IMG/VR virus record: IMGVR_UViG_3300029258_004282
Span: 1 to 64,000 of that record
Source: a virus
DNA length: 64,000 nucleotides
Direction: 5' to 3' (one strand)
Positions 1-8,440 of the stretch are shown one piece after another (positions within the stretch are counted from its first letter, which is position 1; each line of letters opens with the position of its first letter). Position numbers and translations under genes: made by a program. Below the pieces are notes generated by a model. That model searched no databases, was not told the origin of the DNA, and worked only from the letters and a program-made list of their open reading frames with translations.

Positions 1-2
1 AG

Positions 3-107
3 AATGCTAGTATGCTAAAGGATGCTGCTTCCCGTAGTAAAGCTCTTCTTGATGAAGCCGAGAATCTTATGAAAATCGCTGCTTGGCTCAAAGAGAGAGG
101 ACTATAA
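3..107 (+). CDS. C-terminal end of an unknown protein (5' truncated)
   Basis: An open frame runs from the window edge to a TAA at 105-107. It gives about 34 residues ending in KERGL. The fragment is Ala/Leu/Glu/Lys-rich and reads like an amphipathic helix. The next gene begins seven bases after the stop, so the two are probably co-transcribed. Too little remains to assign a function. By position it belongs to the virion module, just upstream of the tail tube genes. Confidence 0.55.
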   Translation, partial: NASMLKDAASRSKALLDEAENLMKIAAWLKERGL

Positions 108-113
108 AAAGCC

Positions 114-587
114 GTGTCCAAAAGACGAAAAGTAGCTATATACCCAACAAACGATTCTGCCGAATATACGCGGCAAAATCCGAATGATACTGGATCCGGA
201 GGGTCTCGAAAGAATCCTGATGATGGTGTTAGACATCTTCCAGATGGGTATAGTGCTACTGCGGATAAAGCACCGGATAGATTACCAAAGGATCTAAAAG
301 CAGTTATTTTAGTTTTGGTTGGGGGGAAAAAGTTAGCTAGCTTTGAAGAAATTAACGAAAATTTACGTAGGATTTCTGAATTACAGCTAGATTTTAGATA
401 TAAAGTATTCCGGTCTAAAAAACATAAAAAAATCGTTTTAATGCATCTTGCAACTTTACCCGAAGCAAGAAGAACAGAGCTTGAAATGATTTGCAACCAA
501 CTTGGGTTGCCCGTTTTATTCTTAGATCAAACTAAGAAAAAACTATCACATTTAGATATAGATAAAATTGCTGGAAAATACCTATAA
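114..587 (+). CDS. Hypothetical protein upstream of the tail tube genes
   Basis: A 157-residue protein that I do not recognise. It starts at a GTG; a purine-rich AGAGAGAGGA tract lies about 13 bases upstream. Residues 1-55 are polar and rich in Gly, Asn, Asp and Pro, so probably disordered. Residues 60-157 look folded, with a hydrophobic strand (AVILVLVGG) followed by helical segments and a second hydrophobic stretch (LGLPVLFLD). The stop codon overlaps the next ATG by one base, which implies translational coupling to the first tail-tube-like gene. A role in tail assembly or as a head-tail or tail-completion factor would suit the position, but no motif supports it. Confidence 0.7.
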   Translation: MSKRRKVAIYPTNDSAEYTRQNPNDTGSGGSRKNPDDGVRHLPDGYSATADKAPDRLPKDLKAVILVLVGGKKLASFEEINENLRRISELQLDFRYKVFRSKKHKKIVLMHLATLPEARRTELEMICNQLGLPVLFLDQTKKKLSHLDIDKIAGKYL

Positions 588-1291
588 TGGTAGTTAATGC
601 GTCTTATTATTATAACCATGGTGTCGAAGTAAATACTCGAGCCGTAGTATCTCAAAAAGTTAGAATTTTTGGATATAGTTCATTTACTGCTGATAATAAG
701 ATGGAACAAATTGGAGCTTTAGCCCAATTTAGTATTTCCGAATCAAGAGCAGTAGAAGAGTTGCGCGGGGTTGGATCGGGTGATCGAATTATGGAACTAA
801 TCCCTGGTGTAACAAGTGCTGCCTCGATAGAAGCTAATAGAGTTGCCCTTTGGTTATCAAACATTTTCCAGGTTTTTGGTTATAAATCTGGTGTGGATGG
901 TTTAGTTAGATCCTTAAAACACCATAGGTGGCCCTTTGATATTCGCCAAGAGCTAGTTTTTAGTGCGATTGATAAAGGCCCAACTTTAGCAAAAGTTAAA
1001 AATGCTGGAGGGCAATCAAATGCTGGGATTGTTGGTAGTGATGCAACAGAAGCGTTAAATACCATAACCCCAGTTATAGAAGATGGAAAGATTTTAGTAA
1101 CCTATTACGAAGGTTGTTGGATGCGCAGTTATTCAATGGCATTTCAATCAACTCAAGCGGTTGTTGCAGAAAACTGTGGGATTATATGTTCTGATGTAGT
1201 TGCTGGTCCATCCTTAATCGGCGACTTTGATAATGATGATTATTTATCTTCAAATAGAACAAAAGCTTTAAGGGTAAGGCAAGAATTTTAA
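587..1291 (+). CDS. Tail tube-like protein, paralogue 1
   Basis: This 234-residue protein is the first of three tandem paralogues. Shared landmarks are VEVNTRAVVSQKVR near residue 15, a Ser/Glu/Arg segment before a GxGDR motif, NIFQVFGYKSG near residue 95, WPFDIRQE near 113, and a C-terminal YEGCWMRSY followed by a strand ending in a valine-rich segment. The CW-containing segment followed by a beta strand resembles the C-terminal half of T4 gp19-type tube proteins, which stack as hexameric rings to form the inner tail tube. It lies two genes plus the chaperone candidates upstream of the tape measure, the usual place for tube genes. The family call rests on motif memory and position. A decoration or tube-tip role for one of the copies is possible. 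Confidence 0.6.
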   Translation: MVVNASYYYNHGVEVNTRAVVSQKVRIFGYSSFTADNKMEQIGALAQFSISESRAVEELRGVGSGDRIMELIPGVTSAASIEANRVALWLSNIFQVFGYKSGVDGLVRSLKHHRWPFDIRQELVFSAIDKGPTLAKVKNAGGQSNAGIVGSDATEALNTITPVIEDGKILVTYYEGCWMRSYSMAFQSTQAVVAENCGIICSDVVAGPSLIGDFDNDDYLSSNRTKALRVRQEF

Positions 1292-1316
1292 GAAGAGTTT
1301 AGGAGGATAACAACTC

Positions 1317-2006
1317 ATGGTAGAACTCGGAAGTTATATACATACGAGGGGAGTTGAAGTCAACACAAGAGTCGCCGTCTCCCAAAAGGTACGTCTTTTT
1401 AGTTTCGTCCCTGCTGGAGGTTCCGACCCTAATAACCCAATTAACCAAATTGGAGTTTTGACTTCATTTTCGCCTTCAGAATCAAGAAATGTAGAAACAG
1501 CGCGAGGAATTGGATTCGGCGACCGCGTCGCGGAGCTAGTTCCTGGGGTAACAGACGCAATGTCGATTTCTGTTGATCGTGTCGCACTATGGCTTATCAA
1601 TGTTTTCCAAGTTTTTGGATATAAGTCTGGCGTGGATGGGATTATCAGAAGTTTACGTCATCACAGATGGCCTTTTGATATTCGCCAAGAGATGATCTTT
1701 AGTGAGATTGCAAAAACCCCAAGCGTTTTGAATCCAGTCGGCGTTACTGGCAATAAGACGCAAGTTCAAATTGGTGGAGTTAATTCAGATGCTGGCCCCA
1801 ACGCGAATACAAAAGCTTTAGTAACCTTCTATGAAGGTTGCTGGATGAATAGCTATGGGACTTCATTTAGTGCCGATACCGCAATCGTATCCGAAAACGT
1901 AGGTATTCAGGTATCAGACGTAACAGCTGGGCCTCTTGATAGTGATCCCGAGCAATACTTTGCTGATGATTCATTACAAGACAAGGCTTTCAGGGTTAAC
2001 CCTTAG
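1317..2006 (+). CDS. Tail tube-like protein, paralogue 2
   Basis: This 229-residue protein is the second of three paralogues. It keeps VEVNTRVAVSQKVRLF, GIGFGDR, NVFQVFGYKSGVDG, WPFDIRQE and YEGCWMNSY in the same order as its neighbours. A strong ribosome binding site (AGGAGG near 1301) precedes the ATG, which is consistent with high expression of a major tail protein. The gene ends in TAG and is followed by two hairpins (2008-2023 and 2031-2061), so transcript processing or a change in expression level may occur after it. It differs from copy 1 mainly in the loop near residues 28-40 and in the variable region before the YEGCW motif. It could be the main tube subunit, with the others specialised. 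Confidence 0.6.
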   Translation: MVELGSYIHTRGVEVNTRVAVSQKVRLFSFVPAGGSDPNNPINQIGVLTSFSPSESRNVETARGIGFGDRVAELVPGVTDAMSISVDRVALWLINVFQVFGYKSGVDGIIRSLRHHRWPFDIRQEMIFSEIAKTPSVLNPVGVTGNKTQVQIGGVNSDAGPNANTKALVTFYEGCWMNSYGTSFSADTAIVSENVGIQVSDVTAGPLDSDPEQYFADDSLQDKAFRVNP

Positions 2007-2007
2007 T

Positions 2008-2061
2008 CTAATATTTATATTAGAAATTAACCTAGGTGGGGGCTTTTTGCCCCCACCTAGG
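2008..2061. promoter_or_regulatory. Double hairpin between tail-tube paralogues 2 and 3
   Basis: Two perfect inverted repeats lie in the 78-base gap. The first has 7-bp arms, CTAATAT (2008-2014) and ATATTAG (2017-2023), around two bases. The second has 13-bp GC-rich arms, CCTAGGTGGGGGC (2031-2043) and GCCCCCACCTAGG (2049-2061), around a TTTTT loop. No T tract follows on the + strand, so it is not a typical intrinsic terminator. An RNA-stability or processing hairpin that sets the dose of the upstream tube proteins is a reasonable inference. An operator is an alternative. Confidence 0.75.
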
Positions 2062-2084
2062 ATAAACTATATGAGGATTTTCAA

Positions 2085-2792
2085 ATGGTAAATGATTCCG
2101 GATACACCCACTTTCACGGTCCAGAAGTGAATACTCGAGCAGTTGTATCTCAAAAAGTCAGGCTCTTTGGATTTGCTGCTACGGAAGAACAAAAAGGAAC
2201 AGCTGACGCTGCTGGGTCCTTGCAGCAAATTGGAGTTTTAAATTCTTTCGGCGTAAACGAATCTCGAAATATTGAGCCAGTTTTTGGAATTGGCTTTGGG
2301 GATAGAATAGCGGAGGTTGTTCCGGGGGTTACCCAACCAACTACCATTTCTGCCAATAGAATTGCTCTTTGGTTATCTAATATTTTTCAAGTCTTTGGCT
2401 ATAAGTCTGGGATAGAGGGAATCGTTCGAAGTTTACGCCACCATAAATGGCCTTTTGATATTCGTCAAGAATTAATTTTTAGCCAAATTAATAAAGCTCC
2501 AGAGATTGAGACCCAAGCAAGCGGAACCAGGGAAGAAAAAGATTCAGAGGCAAGTGGCCAGCCCGGTATCCCGGACGATGCTACAGAAACCCCAGGTAGA
2601 ATGATGATAACTTACTATGAGGGGTGCTGGATGAATAGTTTTAGCGTTCAATTCAATAGCCAACAAGCAGTCGTTGCGGAAGATGTTGGTATAACCGTAA
2701 GCGATGTTACAGCATCACAAACACCAGATTTAGAAGCTTACTTTACTGATGACTCTAACGAAGATAAGGCTTATAGAGTAAAGCCCACGTAA
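2085..2792 (+). CDS. Tail tube-like protein, paralogue 3
   Basis: This 235-residue protein is the third paralogue. It shares PEVNTRAVVSQKVRLFGF, GIGFGDRIAEVVPGVT, NIFQVFGYKSG, WPFDIRQE and YEGCWMNSF with the two upstream copies. It has a larger acidic Glu/Asp/Ser/Gly insertion between residues about 143 and 175, just before the YEGCW strand. In the tube fold this would sit in a surface loop. It is separated from copies 1 and 2 by a hairpin pair, and from the next gene by the longest gap in the window, so its expression may differ. A distinct position in the tail (for example the first or last ring) is possible but unproved. Confidence 0.6.
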   Translation: MVNDSGYTHFHGPEVNTRAVVSQKVRLFGFAATEEQKGTADAAGSLQQIGVLNSFGVNESRNIEPVFGIGFGDRIAEVVPGVTQPTTISANRIALWLSNIFQVFGYKSGIEGIVRSLRHHKWPFDIRQELIFSQINKAPEIETQASGTREEKDSEASGQPGIPDDATETPGRMMITYYEGCWMNSFSVQFNSQQAVVAEDVGITVSDVTASQTPDLEAYFTDDSNEDKAYRVKPT

Positions 2793-3004
2793 GATAAAAG
2801 ATAAGTATATATTTAGATATAGATAAAAATAAATAAATTGTAACATTGAGACCGTTATTACTACGGTTGTAAATGTAAATGTACATTCACACCTTTAATT
2901 CTCATCCTAAAAACGCAAGATTTTTCTACAGAATAGTCTGTTATTCCTTTTATATTAATAGAGGAAGCACTCAATATATATAAAAATTTATAGGAGATGT
3001 AAAT
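2793..3004. other. Longest intergenic gap in the window, AT-rich with small palindromes
   Basis: This 212-base stretch without a gene lies between the tail tube trio and the assembly-chaperone candidates. It is strongly AT-rich. It contains a 10-bp palindrome AATGTACATT (2878-2887), an ACCGT/ACGGT stem with a 7-base loop (2851-2867) and a short ACAGA/TCTGT stem (2928-2941). A clear ribosome binding site (AGGAGATG, about 2992-2999) precedes the next ATG. No convincing -35/-10 pair and no T-tailed terminator is visible. It is the most likely place for a new late promoter, but that is inference from spacing only. Confidence 0.4.
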
Positions 3005-4168
3005 ATGTCTGAATTTCGTTACAACTTGCAATCCTTATTAGGGGTATTGCAAGAGATTAAAGACGCAAGTTATGGTGAAACCAAAATAAACGTCTTTAAG
3101 AAAGAAATTGTCCTTGGGTTATTAACAGCCGAGGAACAAACAAAAGTGCATGAATATTGCTCCCAATTCAAAAATCGCCTCGCTTATATCCTTAATTATC
3201 AAATCGAAGTATTATCCTACGCAATTAAGGCCCTTGGAGGAGAAAGGTTTGGGTCCATCCAACTTTTTCCTACTGGGGAATACGACGAAAGTGGGAATGA
3301 AATCAAAAAACAAAAGAATGTTTTTTGGAGGGAGGTAATTAATAGCTGGAATGTTAAGATTAGAGATAGGCTGTTTGATTCCTATGTAAAGTTTGAAGAA
3401 AGCTTTAATGAAAATATCGAGGAAACAATTGAGTTTGCAGAGCCACCCAAGCAAGAAATCCCAGATTACGAAGACCTAGAAAATCAAAAACCAAAACTTG
3501 AAAAGGTTAAGGAAGGAGAACCTGCCGCGGGGCCTCCTGTGGCAGACGGAAGCTTCTCTATGCCCGAATCGGAAGAAGAAATCCCCATGTACGATGATAA
3601 AGGAAATCTTACTGCGGAGGGGCGAATAATACAAGATTTCTTTGATAGGGAGAAAAAACAAGAGCACCCACCAGGGGTAATTACTGTTGACGAACCCTCT
3701 CCTGAGCAGGAAGATTTGCCGGAGGAAACATCTGAGGGGTTAGACTTCTCAGGTTTATCCGACGAGGAAGTAGTAAAGCAATTAAAATCCTTAATTCCGG
3801 GGGGCGGTGACGTTCGTCAATCAAAAATACAGGACTTATCGGAAGTAACCCAAATAGAAGAAGAAAACTATCCGGAAAAATCAGAAGAAAAAAAAGAAAT
3901 AGCGGCACCGGAAGATGCTAAAAAGGCGGCTAACGCTTTTCAAAAAAATACCCCTAAAAAACCGACTCCTAAACCAGCTTTTAAGCGTCAAAATGAAAAA
4001 CCAGCATCTAAAGCTGAGTTAATAAAACAGATAAAGGCCCAACAAGAAAGGGAAAATGTTAAAAGAGATTCCCAATTCGATGATGACAGAATCCAATTAA
4101 CTTCTGATTCCCAATTTTTAAGGGAAGGCGAGTTACCGCCTGGTGTTAAAGGGAAGAAAAAGAAATAA
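3005..4168 (+). CDS. Possible tail assembly chaperone (position-based)
   Basis: A 387-residue protein. Residues about 1-140 are helical and look folded. Residues about 145-387 are low complexity, rich in Glu, Pro, Lys and Ser, and likely disordered, ending in GVKGKKKK. It sits between the tail tube genes and the tape measure candidate, which is where long-tailed phages encode tail assembly chaperones that coat the tape measure. A charged flexible tail would suit a chaperone. No recognised signature was found, and no programmed frameshift into the next frame was convincing. Its stop overlaps the following start by one base (TAATG). The functional assignment is therefore inference from gene order. 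Confidence 0.5.
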   Translation: MSEFRYNLQSLLGVLQEIKDASYGETKINVFKKEIVLGLLTAEEQTKVHEYCSQFKNRLAYILNYQIEVLSYAIKALGGERFGSIQLFPTGEYDESGNEIKKQKNVFWREVINSWNVKIRDRLFDSYVKFEESFNENIEETIEFAEPPKQEIPDYEDLENQKPKLEKVKEGEPAAGPPVADGSFSMPESEEEIPMYDDKGNLTAEGRIIQDFFDREKKQEHPPGVITVDEPSPEQEDLPEETSEGLDFSGLSDEEVVKQLKSLIPGGGDVRQSKIQDLSEVTQIEEENYPEKSEEKKEIAAPEDAKKAANAFQKNTPKKPTPKPAFKRQNEKPASKAELIKQIKAQQERENVKRDSQFDDDRIQLTSDSQFLREGELPPGVKGKKKK

Positions 4169-5403
4169 TGGAAAAGATTACGACAAAACAAGAGTTTGAG
4201 GTTGAAAATCTTCAAAATAGTTTGGAGGCTCCTCCTGGTATTGTTAATTTTGCTGATACAAAGCAAATGATCTTCAAAAGTTTTGTTCAACTTCAATCTT
4301 ATTATAGAGATATTCCTCTTATTTTCAAAACACTAAATGATAATGAGCTATATAAGATTAAAGCTTTATCTGGAAACGAGGAAAACCCACAATATTTAGA
4401 AAACTTGAATACTTATTATTTTCTACATTCTATCTATATGATTGGGGATGTTAATGTCTTAACCAATAGACAAGCTTTTATGACAGAAGCTCGTAATTTA
4501 ATAAAGACCTTTCATCCGAGAGTCTATAATATGATTTTAACTGAGCTTTTTAAGTTGGGGCAAAGAGCTAATGAAAGCATTAAATTGGTTGAACGCTATT
4601 CTTTTGAGCCAGATTCTAGATGGCTATGGATGTCAACAAAGGGAACACCTTTAACCGCGGTTGCAGTTTCGGGAATTCCTGGAACCGTAAATCTTGGTTA
4701 TAATATTTGTCAATTACTTTGGTCCTATTATAATAGGGTTGAGGATGAAAAGAATGATTTTGATAAGATGTGGGCATCTGCAAAAATGATTGCTGCGGCT
4801 ATTAATCCTAAGGGAATTAAAAAGCTAAATCAAGCCGATGAAAACAGAAAGAAAGAAGAAAAAGCATATAGAGAAAGCATTATATATGGAAAGGACTATA
4901 AACCACGTTTTAAGGTCCAATCCAAGGAAGACCTAGTTGACGAATTAGAAAAGCAAATGTCCGGAGTTAAGGATAGGCATGATGAAATTATTGAAAGGTA
5001 CCTAAAGAAGGGCAAATATGAAAAGGTTAAGGAACAAAAAATGATTGAAGAAAAGTTACAAAGTTACACCAAAACTAAAGGAGGGAAGAATCTCCTGGTC
5101 GATTATGACCCCGAAGCTGTCCGAGATCAATTCAAACATAAAAGACTATTTGAACAAGAATTATCTGAAGAAATTGCAAGACAAAGAACAGAGGAATTAA
5201 AACACCAAGAGAAGATTAAAACTTCTGAAGGAGGCCAAGCTCACTATATGTCTCAACAGCTTACGTCGGAGGACATGGAATCTTTTGAGAACGAGGGAAT
5301 AATTGACCATATAGCTGAGAAGTTTAATCCTAATAAAGAAGATGAGACCCCTCCTCCCATGAACCCCGAAGTATTTATCAATAAAATGCGGCGGAAAAGA
5401 TAG
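4168..5403 (+). CDS. Possible tail assembly protein upstream of the tape measure
   Basis: This 411-residue protein is coupled to the previous gene by a one-base overlap and is followed ten bases later by the tape measure candidate. Residues about 20-200 form a helical, mostly uncharged domain containing RWLWMSTKGTP (about 151-161) and a LLWSYYNRVEDE motif (about 183-194). Residues 200-411 are highly charged and probably coiled coil, with many Lys and Glu residues and a basic end (MRRKR). The bipartite layout suits a scaffold-like or chaperone protein in tail assembly, comparable in position to the second chaperone gene of other phages. I do not recognise the family, so the role is inferred from context. 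Confidence 0.5.
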   Translation: MEKITTKQEFEVENLQNSLEAPPGIVNFADTKQMIFKSFVQLQSYYRDIPLIFKTLNDNELYKIKALSGNEENPQYLENLNTYYFLHSIYMIGDVNVLTNRQAFMTEARNLIKTFHPRVYNMILTELFKLGQRANESIKLVERYSFEPDSRWLWMSTKGTPLTAVAVSGIPGTVNLGYNICQLLWSYYNRVEDEKNDFDKMWASAKMIAAAINPKGIKKLNQADENRKKEEKAYRESIIYGKDYKPRFKVQSKEDLVDELEKQMSGVKDRHDEIIERYLKKGKYEKVKEQKMIEEKLQSYTKTKGGKNLLVDYDPEAVRDQFKHKRLFEQELSEEIARQRTEELKHQEKIKTSEGGQAHYMSQQLTSEDMESFENEGIIDHIAEKFNPNKEDETPPPMNPEVFINKMRRKR

Positions 5404-5413
5404 GAAATAAACT

Positions 5414-8400
5414 ATGGCTGAAGAAAGCATATCCAAAAAAGTTACGGAGGTTACAAAAGCGGTAAATACTTCTGCTAGTATGATTGGGGATACTACAAAG
5501 CTATTTTCTGAAATGCAAAAAGGTCTTAATGGCTTACAGGACGAAGCAAAAAATACTTCTTCCCAAATTTCTGCGATTAATAAAGAGTTCTCAAGTACCG
5601 CTAAATATATAGGGGACATAAATACCCAAATGCAAGGATTAAATGCGTCATTAGCAAATGTTTCTTTGGGGACAGATATTGTTAAAAAACTAGAATCTTC
5701 CCTTGGGAAATCAGTAGATGCTTTCTCTTCGCAATTATCGGCAGTTGTATCAGAAGCAGCGAAGGCATTACCAGAGCCAACCGGCGGCGGGGTGGCAAGG
5801 GGTAGCGGGGTCGCCCCGGACCTATCCTCTCTGGAATCGGGAGTGGGTAACTTAACAAGGATGATAGAAGACCATGCTGCTTCCTTTTCTGAAACTGGAA
5901 ATTCCTTATCTCAGCAAATTGAAAGTTTAAGAAAAATATTTTCAGATTTTGAAAGCCCTACCACCACAACCGCGAAAAGACCTGCTAAAACACGAGGCCC
6001 TGCTGCTCCCCAAGAAATAGATCTTGCGGGCCCCATCGACCTTGGAGAAAGTGGGGGCTTGGGAAGGGATTTCCGATCCTCTAGTGACCGGCAAGCTAGA
6101 AGAATTGTTAAACAATTAGATTCAACAGAACAAGCACTTGGAGAAAATCTAATTAATCTTCGTTCTGCAATTGAAAGACAAGATCTCGGGCCTTTGGTAG
6201 AAAACAGTGCAAGAAGCCTTATAAGGGAAGTTTCAGAATCGAGTGGAAGCATTAATGCAGTTGAGGCCGCCTTAAATCTGTTTAGGGATGAAATTAAGGA
6301 AATCCCCGGTGCAGAAGAATCCCTTGGAGAGTATCTCAAAGATATGCAAACTTCTTTGGATAGCTTAAAGGCTAAAACACCCGGGGAAGGGGTAGAACAG
6401 GAACAATTAAAAGGATTGAGGGACGTTGCTTCTGCTATTAGATCCGGGGCTGGAAATAGAGAAACAGTTGAGGGAATGCAGGATTTATTAAATTCTATGA
6501 ATAACGTTTCAGACGCCGTTTTAACGACAGAGCAAGGCAGGCTTAGAAAAATAGAGGCAACAGAAGAAATCTTCGGAGAAATTTCAGGAAAATTGGAATC
6601 GCTTGGGGATATGGGAGGTTATTTTAAAAAGTTAAGAGATTCGACGGATACAATGCGCGCAGACTTACTAAGTGCTTTTGGGACTTATTTCGAAAATATA
6701 TCCGCAGCATTCGGAGGAGAAGACCTAGAAAAAGCGTCTGATGTACTAAAATATGCTGGTAGAAATATGCAGGAAAGTTTAATAGAGGGGGCAACAAAGA
6801 TTAGTGATGTCCTATCCGCTTTAGAAAGTGCGCAAGAAAGATCAGAAAGAAATGGGACTTCTGTTGCCGTTGAGCAACAAAAAGTGTTAAATTCTTTAGG
6901 AAAGTTTATTAAAAATGCCCCCGAGGAAGTTAGGGTGGCACTGAGAGCTTCTATTGGTGCCCTTGAATCTATTCCTGAAAATACTAAAAGTGCCTTATTA
7001 AAAGTTGTTTCTAATGTCGAAAGTGGCCTTCAAAAAGCAAGCATTCGTCTGGAGGATACCGGAGATGGCCCTACCCGAGCAGATATTACAAAAGATGTTT
7101 TCGAAGAGGCTCTAGGAAATGTTTTTGAAAGTATAGAATCAGGAGCTGACTTGGACTTAAGTTCCTTAAAGGAGTCGGTTGACCTATTAAAAGAACAAGG
7201 AAAAATTGATGAGGCTACCCATGCGACTATGAGAAGAATGTCGGCAAAACTTGCTAATGGATTAACAAGACTTAGGGAGGATGTTGTTGAGACAGGTGGG
7301 GAAAATAGAAAAGCCATAGAAGAAAGTCTTGCTGGGGAACTTACTGAAGCTTTCCTTCAAGCTGGGGCATCAGAGGCAGAAGCGAAAAGACAAGCTCAGC
7401 AATACGTATCAATGGCTATTGCGGGGGAAGTTGGAGGTTTACTAAGAAGAACCTCAGATAACGAAGAAAAGAATTTTGATAAATTAGCAGATAATTTTTC
7501 CACAACCCAAGAAAAGATTTTCGGAGAGGTAGATAAAATTAGCACCCCTGCGGATGCATTAAGTACTCTCGATGAAATAGAAACTGCATTAAGGGAAGAC
7601 GAATCAGGAAAAGACCAAAGCGAAAAGTTACAAGCCTTACTTAATCAACTAACAGCACAGACACAAAGTTTAGTTCAACTAGACACTGGGGAAGATATTG
7701 ACGCCTTGAAAGATTCGATCGTTGTTGGAGAGGCAGCTCGGTTTGAACAATTAGACCAACTAAGGGAAACAATTGAGGCAACTTCGGACCCGAAAGGAAT
7801 TATTGAAGCAATAAGCAGGTCGGCAGAGGTCGGTGAAGCATTGCCAGAACCTCCTCCGATACCGGAAATCGTTGAAGAAAGGGCGGGCGTAGAGGCTGGG
7901 GAAGAAGTAAGAAGGCAAAGGGCAGAAGCGCGGAAGGCAGAAGCCCCCGCTTTGGAAGAGCGCGCTGCACCAGCAGGCGAAAGGGAAGAAACCCAAATAC
8001 CTCAAATGGTGGCGACACGAGGAGAAGTTGAGGGGAGGGCAGAAAGGGGGCCCCAAAGGGCAGAAGCGGAAAGGGCAACATTGGATTTAGACCCCGTTGT
8101 AACTGCAATTAGTGATCGGGAAGGAATGGAAGGTGCGGCAGAAACTGCTCTTCAAGCAAATGTAGCTGCGCTTCAGGCAAATGCTGAAAGATTAGGAGAA
8201 ATGACGAATGAACAGCTAAGATCCGCAGAAGAGGCTGCAGGAGACCCCGTGACCGGAATCGGGGAACAGGAGGAGCTTTTAGACATGATCTCAGCCAACA
8301 CTACTCAAGCATTAGATAGATCGGATGAAATGCTTGAAGAATTAGGAGGGATTAGGGAGGGCATCGCTGAAATGAACCAGCGAGGTATTAAACTTCAAGA

Positions 8401-8440
8401 ATCCCCACATAAATCAAGAACACCTAGGGAAAATAGCTAA
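5414..8440 (+). CDS. Putative tail tape measure protein
   Basis: A 1,008-residue, almost entirely helical protein, rich in Ala, Glu, Ser, Leu and Gln with heptad-like spacing. These features and its place between assembly candidates and baseplate genes fit a tape measure protein, which fixes tail length and is ejected with the DNA. At about 0.15 nm per residue it would correspond to a tail of roughly 150 nm. Two points are odd. It lacks the long hydrophobic segments usual in tape measures, and residues about 820-900 are an acidic/basic Glu-Arg-Ala tract rather than a peptidase or lysozyme domain. A structural coiled-coil protein other than the tape measure cannot be excluded. Its stop overlaps the next ATG by one base. 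Confidence 0.6.
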   Translation: MAEESISKKVTEVTKAVNTSASMIGDTTKLFSEMQKGLNGLQDEAKNTSSQISAINKEFSSTAKYIGDINTQMQGLNASLANVSLGTDIVKKLESSLGKSVDAFSSQLSAVVSEAAKALPEPTGGGVARGSGVAPDLSSLESGVGNLTRMIEDHAASFSETGNSLSQQIESLRKIFSDFESPTTTTAKRPAKTRGPAAPQEIDLAGPIDLGESGGLGRDFRSSSDRQARRIVKQLDSTEQALGENLINLRSAIERQDLGPLVENSARSLIREVSESSGSINAVEAALNLFRDEIKEIPGAEESLGEYLKDMQTSLDSLKAKTPGEGVEQEQLKGLRDVASAIRSGAGNRETVEGMQDLLNSMNNVSDAVLTTEQGRLRKIEATEEIFGEISGKLESLGDMGGYFKKLRDSTDTMRADLLSAFGTYFENISAAFGGEDLEKASDVLKYAGRNMQESLIEGATKISDVLSALESAQERSERNGTSVAVEQQKVLNSLGKFIKNAPEEVRVALRASIGALESIPENTKSALLKVVSNVESGLQKASIRLEDTGDGPTRADITKDVFEEALGNVFESIESGADLDLSSLKESVDLLKEQGKIDEATHATMRRMSAKLANGLTRLREDVVETGGENRKAIEESLAGELTEAFLQAGASEAEAKRQAQQYVSMAIAGEVGGLLRRTSDNEEKNFDKLADNFSTTQEKIFGEVDKISTPADALSTLDEIETALREDESGKDQSEKLQALLNQLTAQTQSLVQLDTGEDIDALKDSIVVGEAARFEQLDQLRETIEATSDPKGIIEAISRSAEVGEALPEPPPIPEIVEERAGVEAGEEVRRQRAEARKAEAPALEERAAPAGEREETQIPQMVATRGEVEGRAERGPQRAEAERATLDLDPVVTAISDREGMEGAAETALQANVAALQANAERLGEMTNEQLRSAEEAAGDPVTGIGEQEELLDMISANTTQALDRSDEMLEELGGIREGIAEMNQRGIKLQESPHKSRTPRENS

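Noticed and set aside
3939-3960. A-rich run in the assembly candidate as a programmed frameshift site
   Set aside because: The C-AAA-AAA-T run could slip, but the -1 frame ends after about 25 codons, well short of the next gene, so a long fusion product is not supported.
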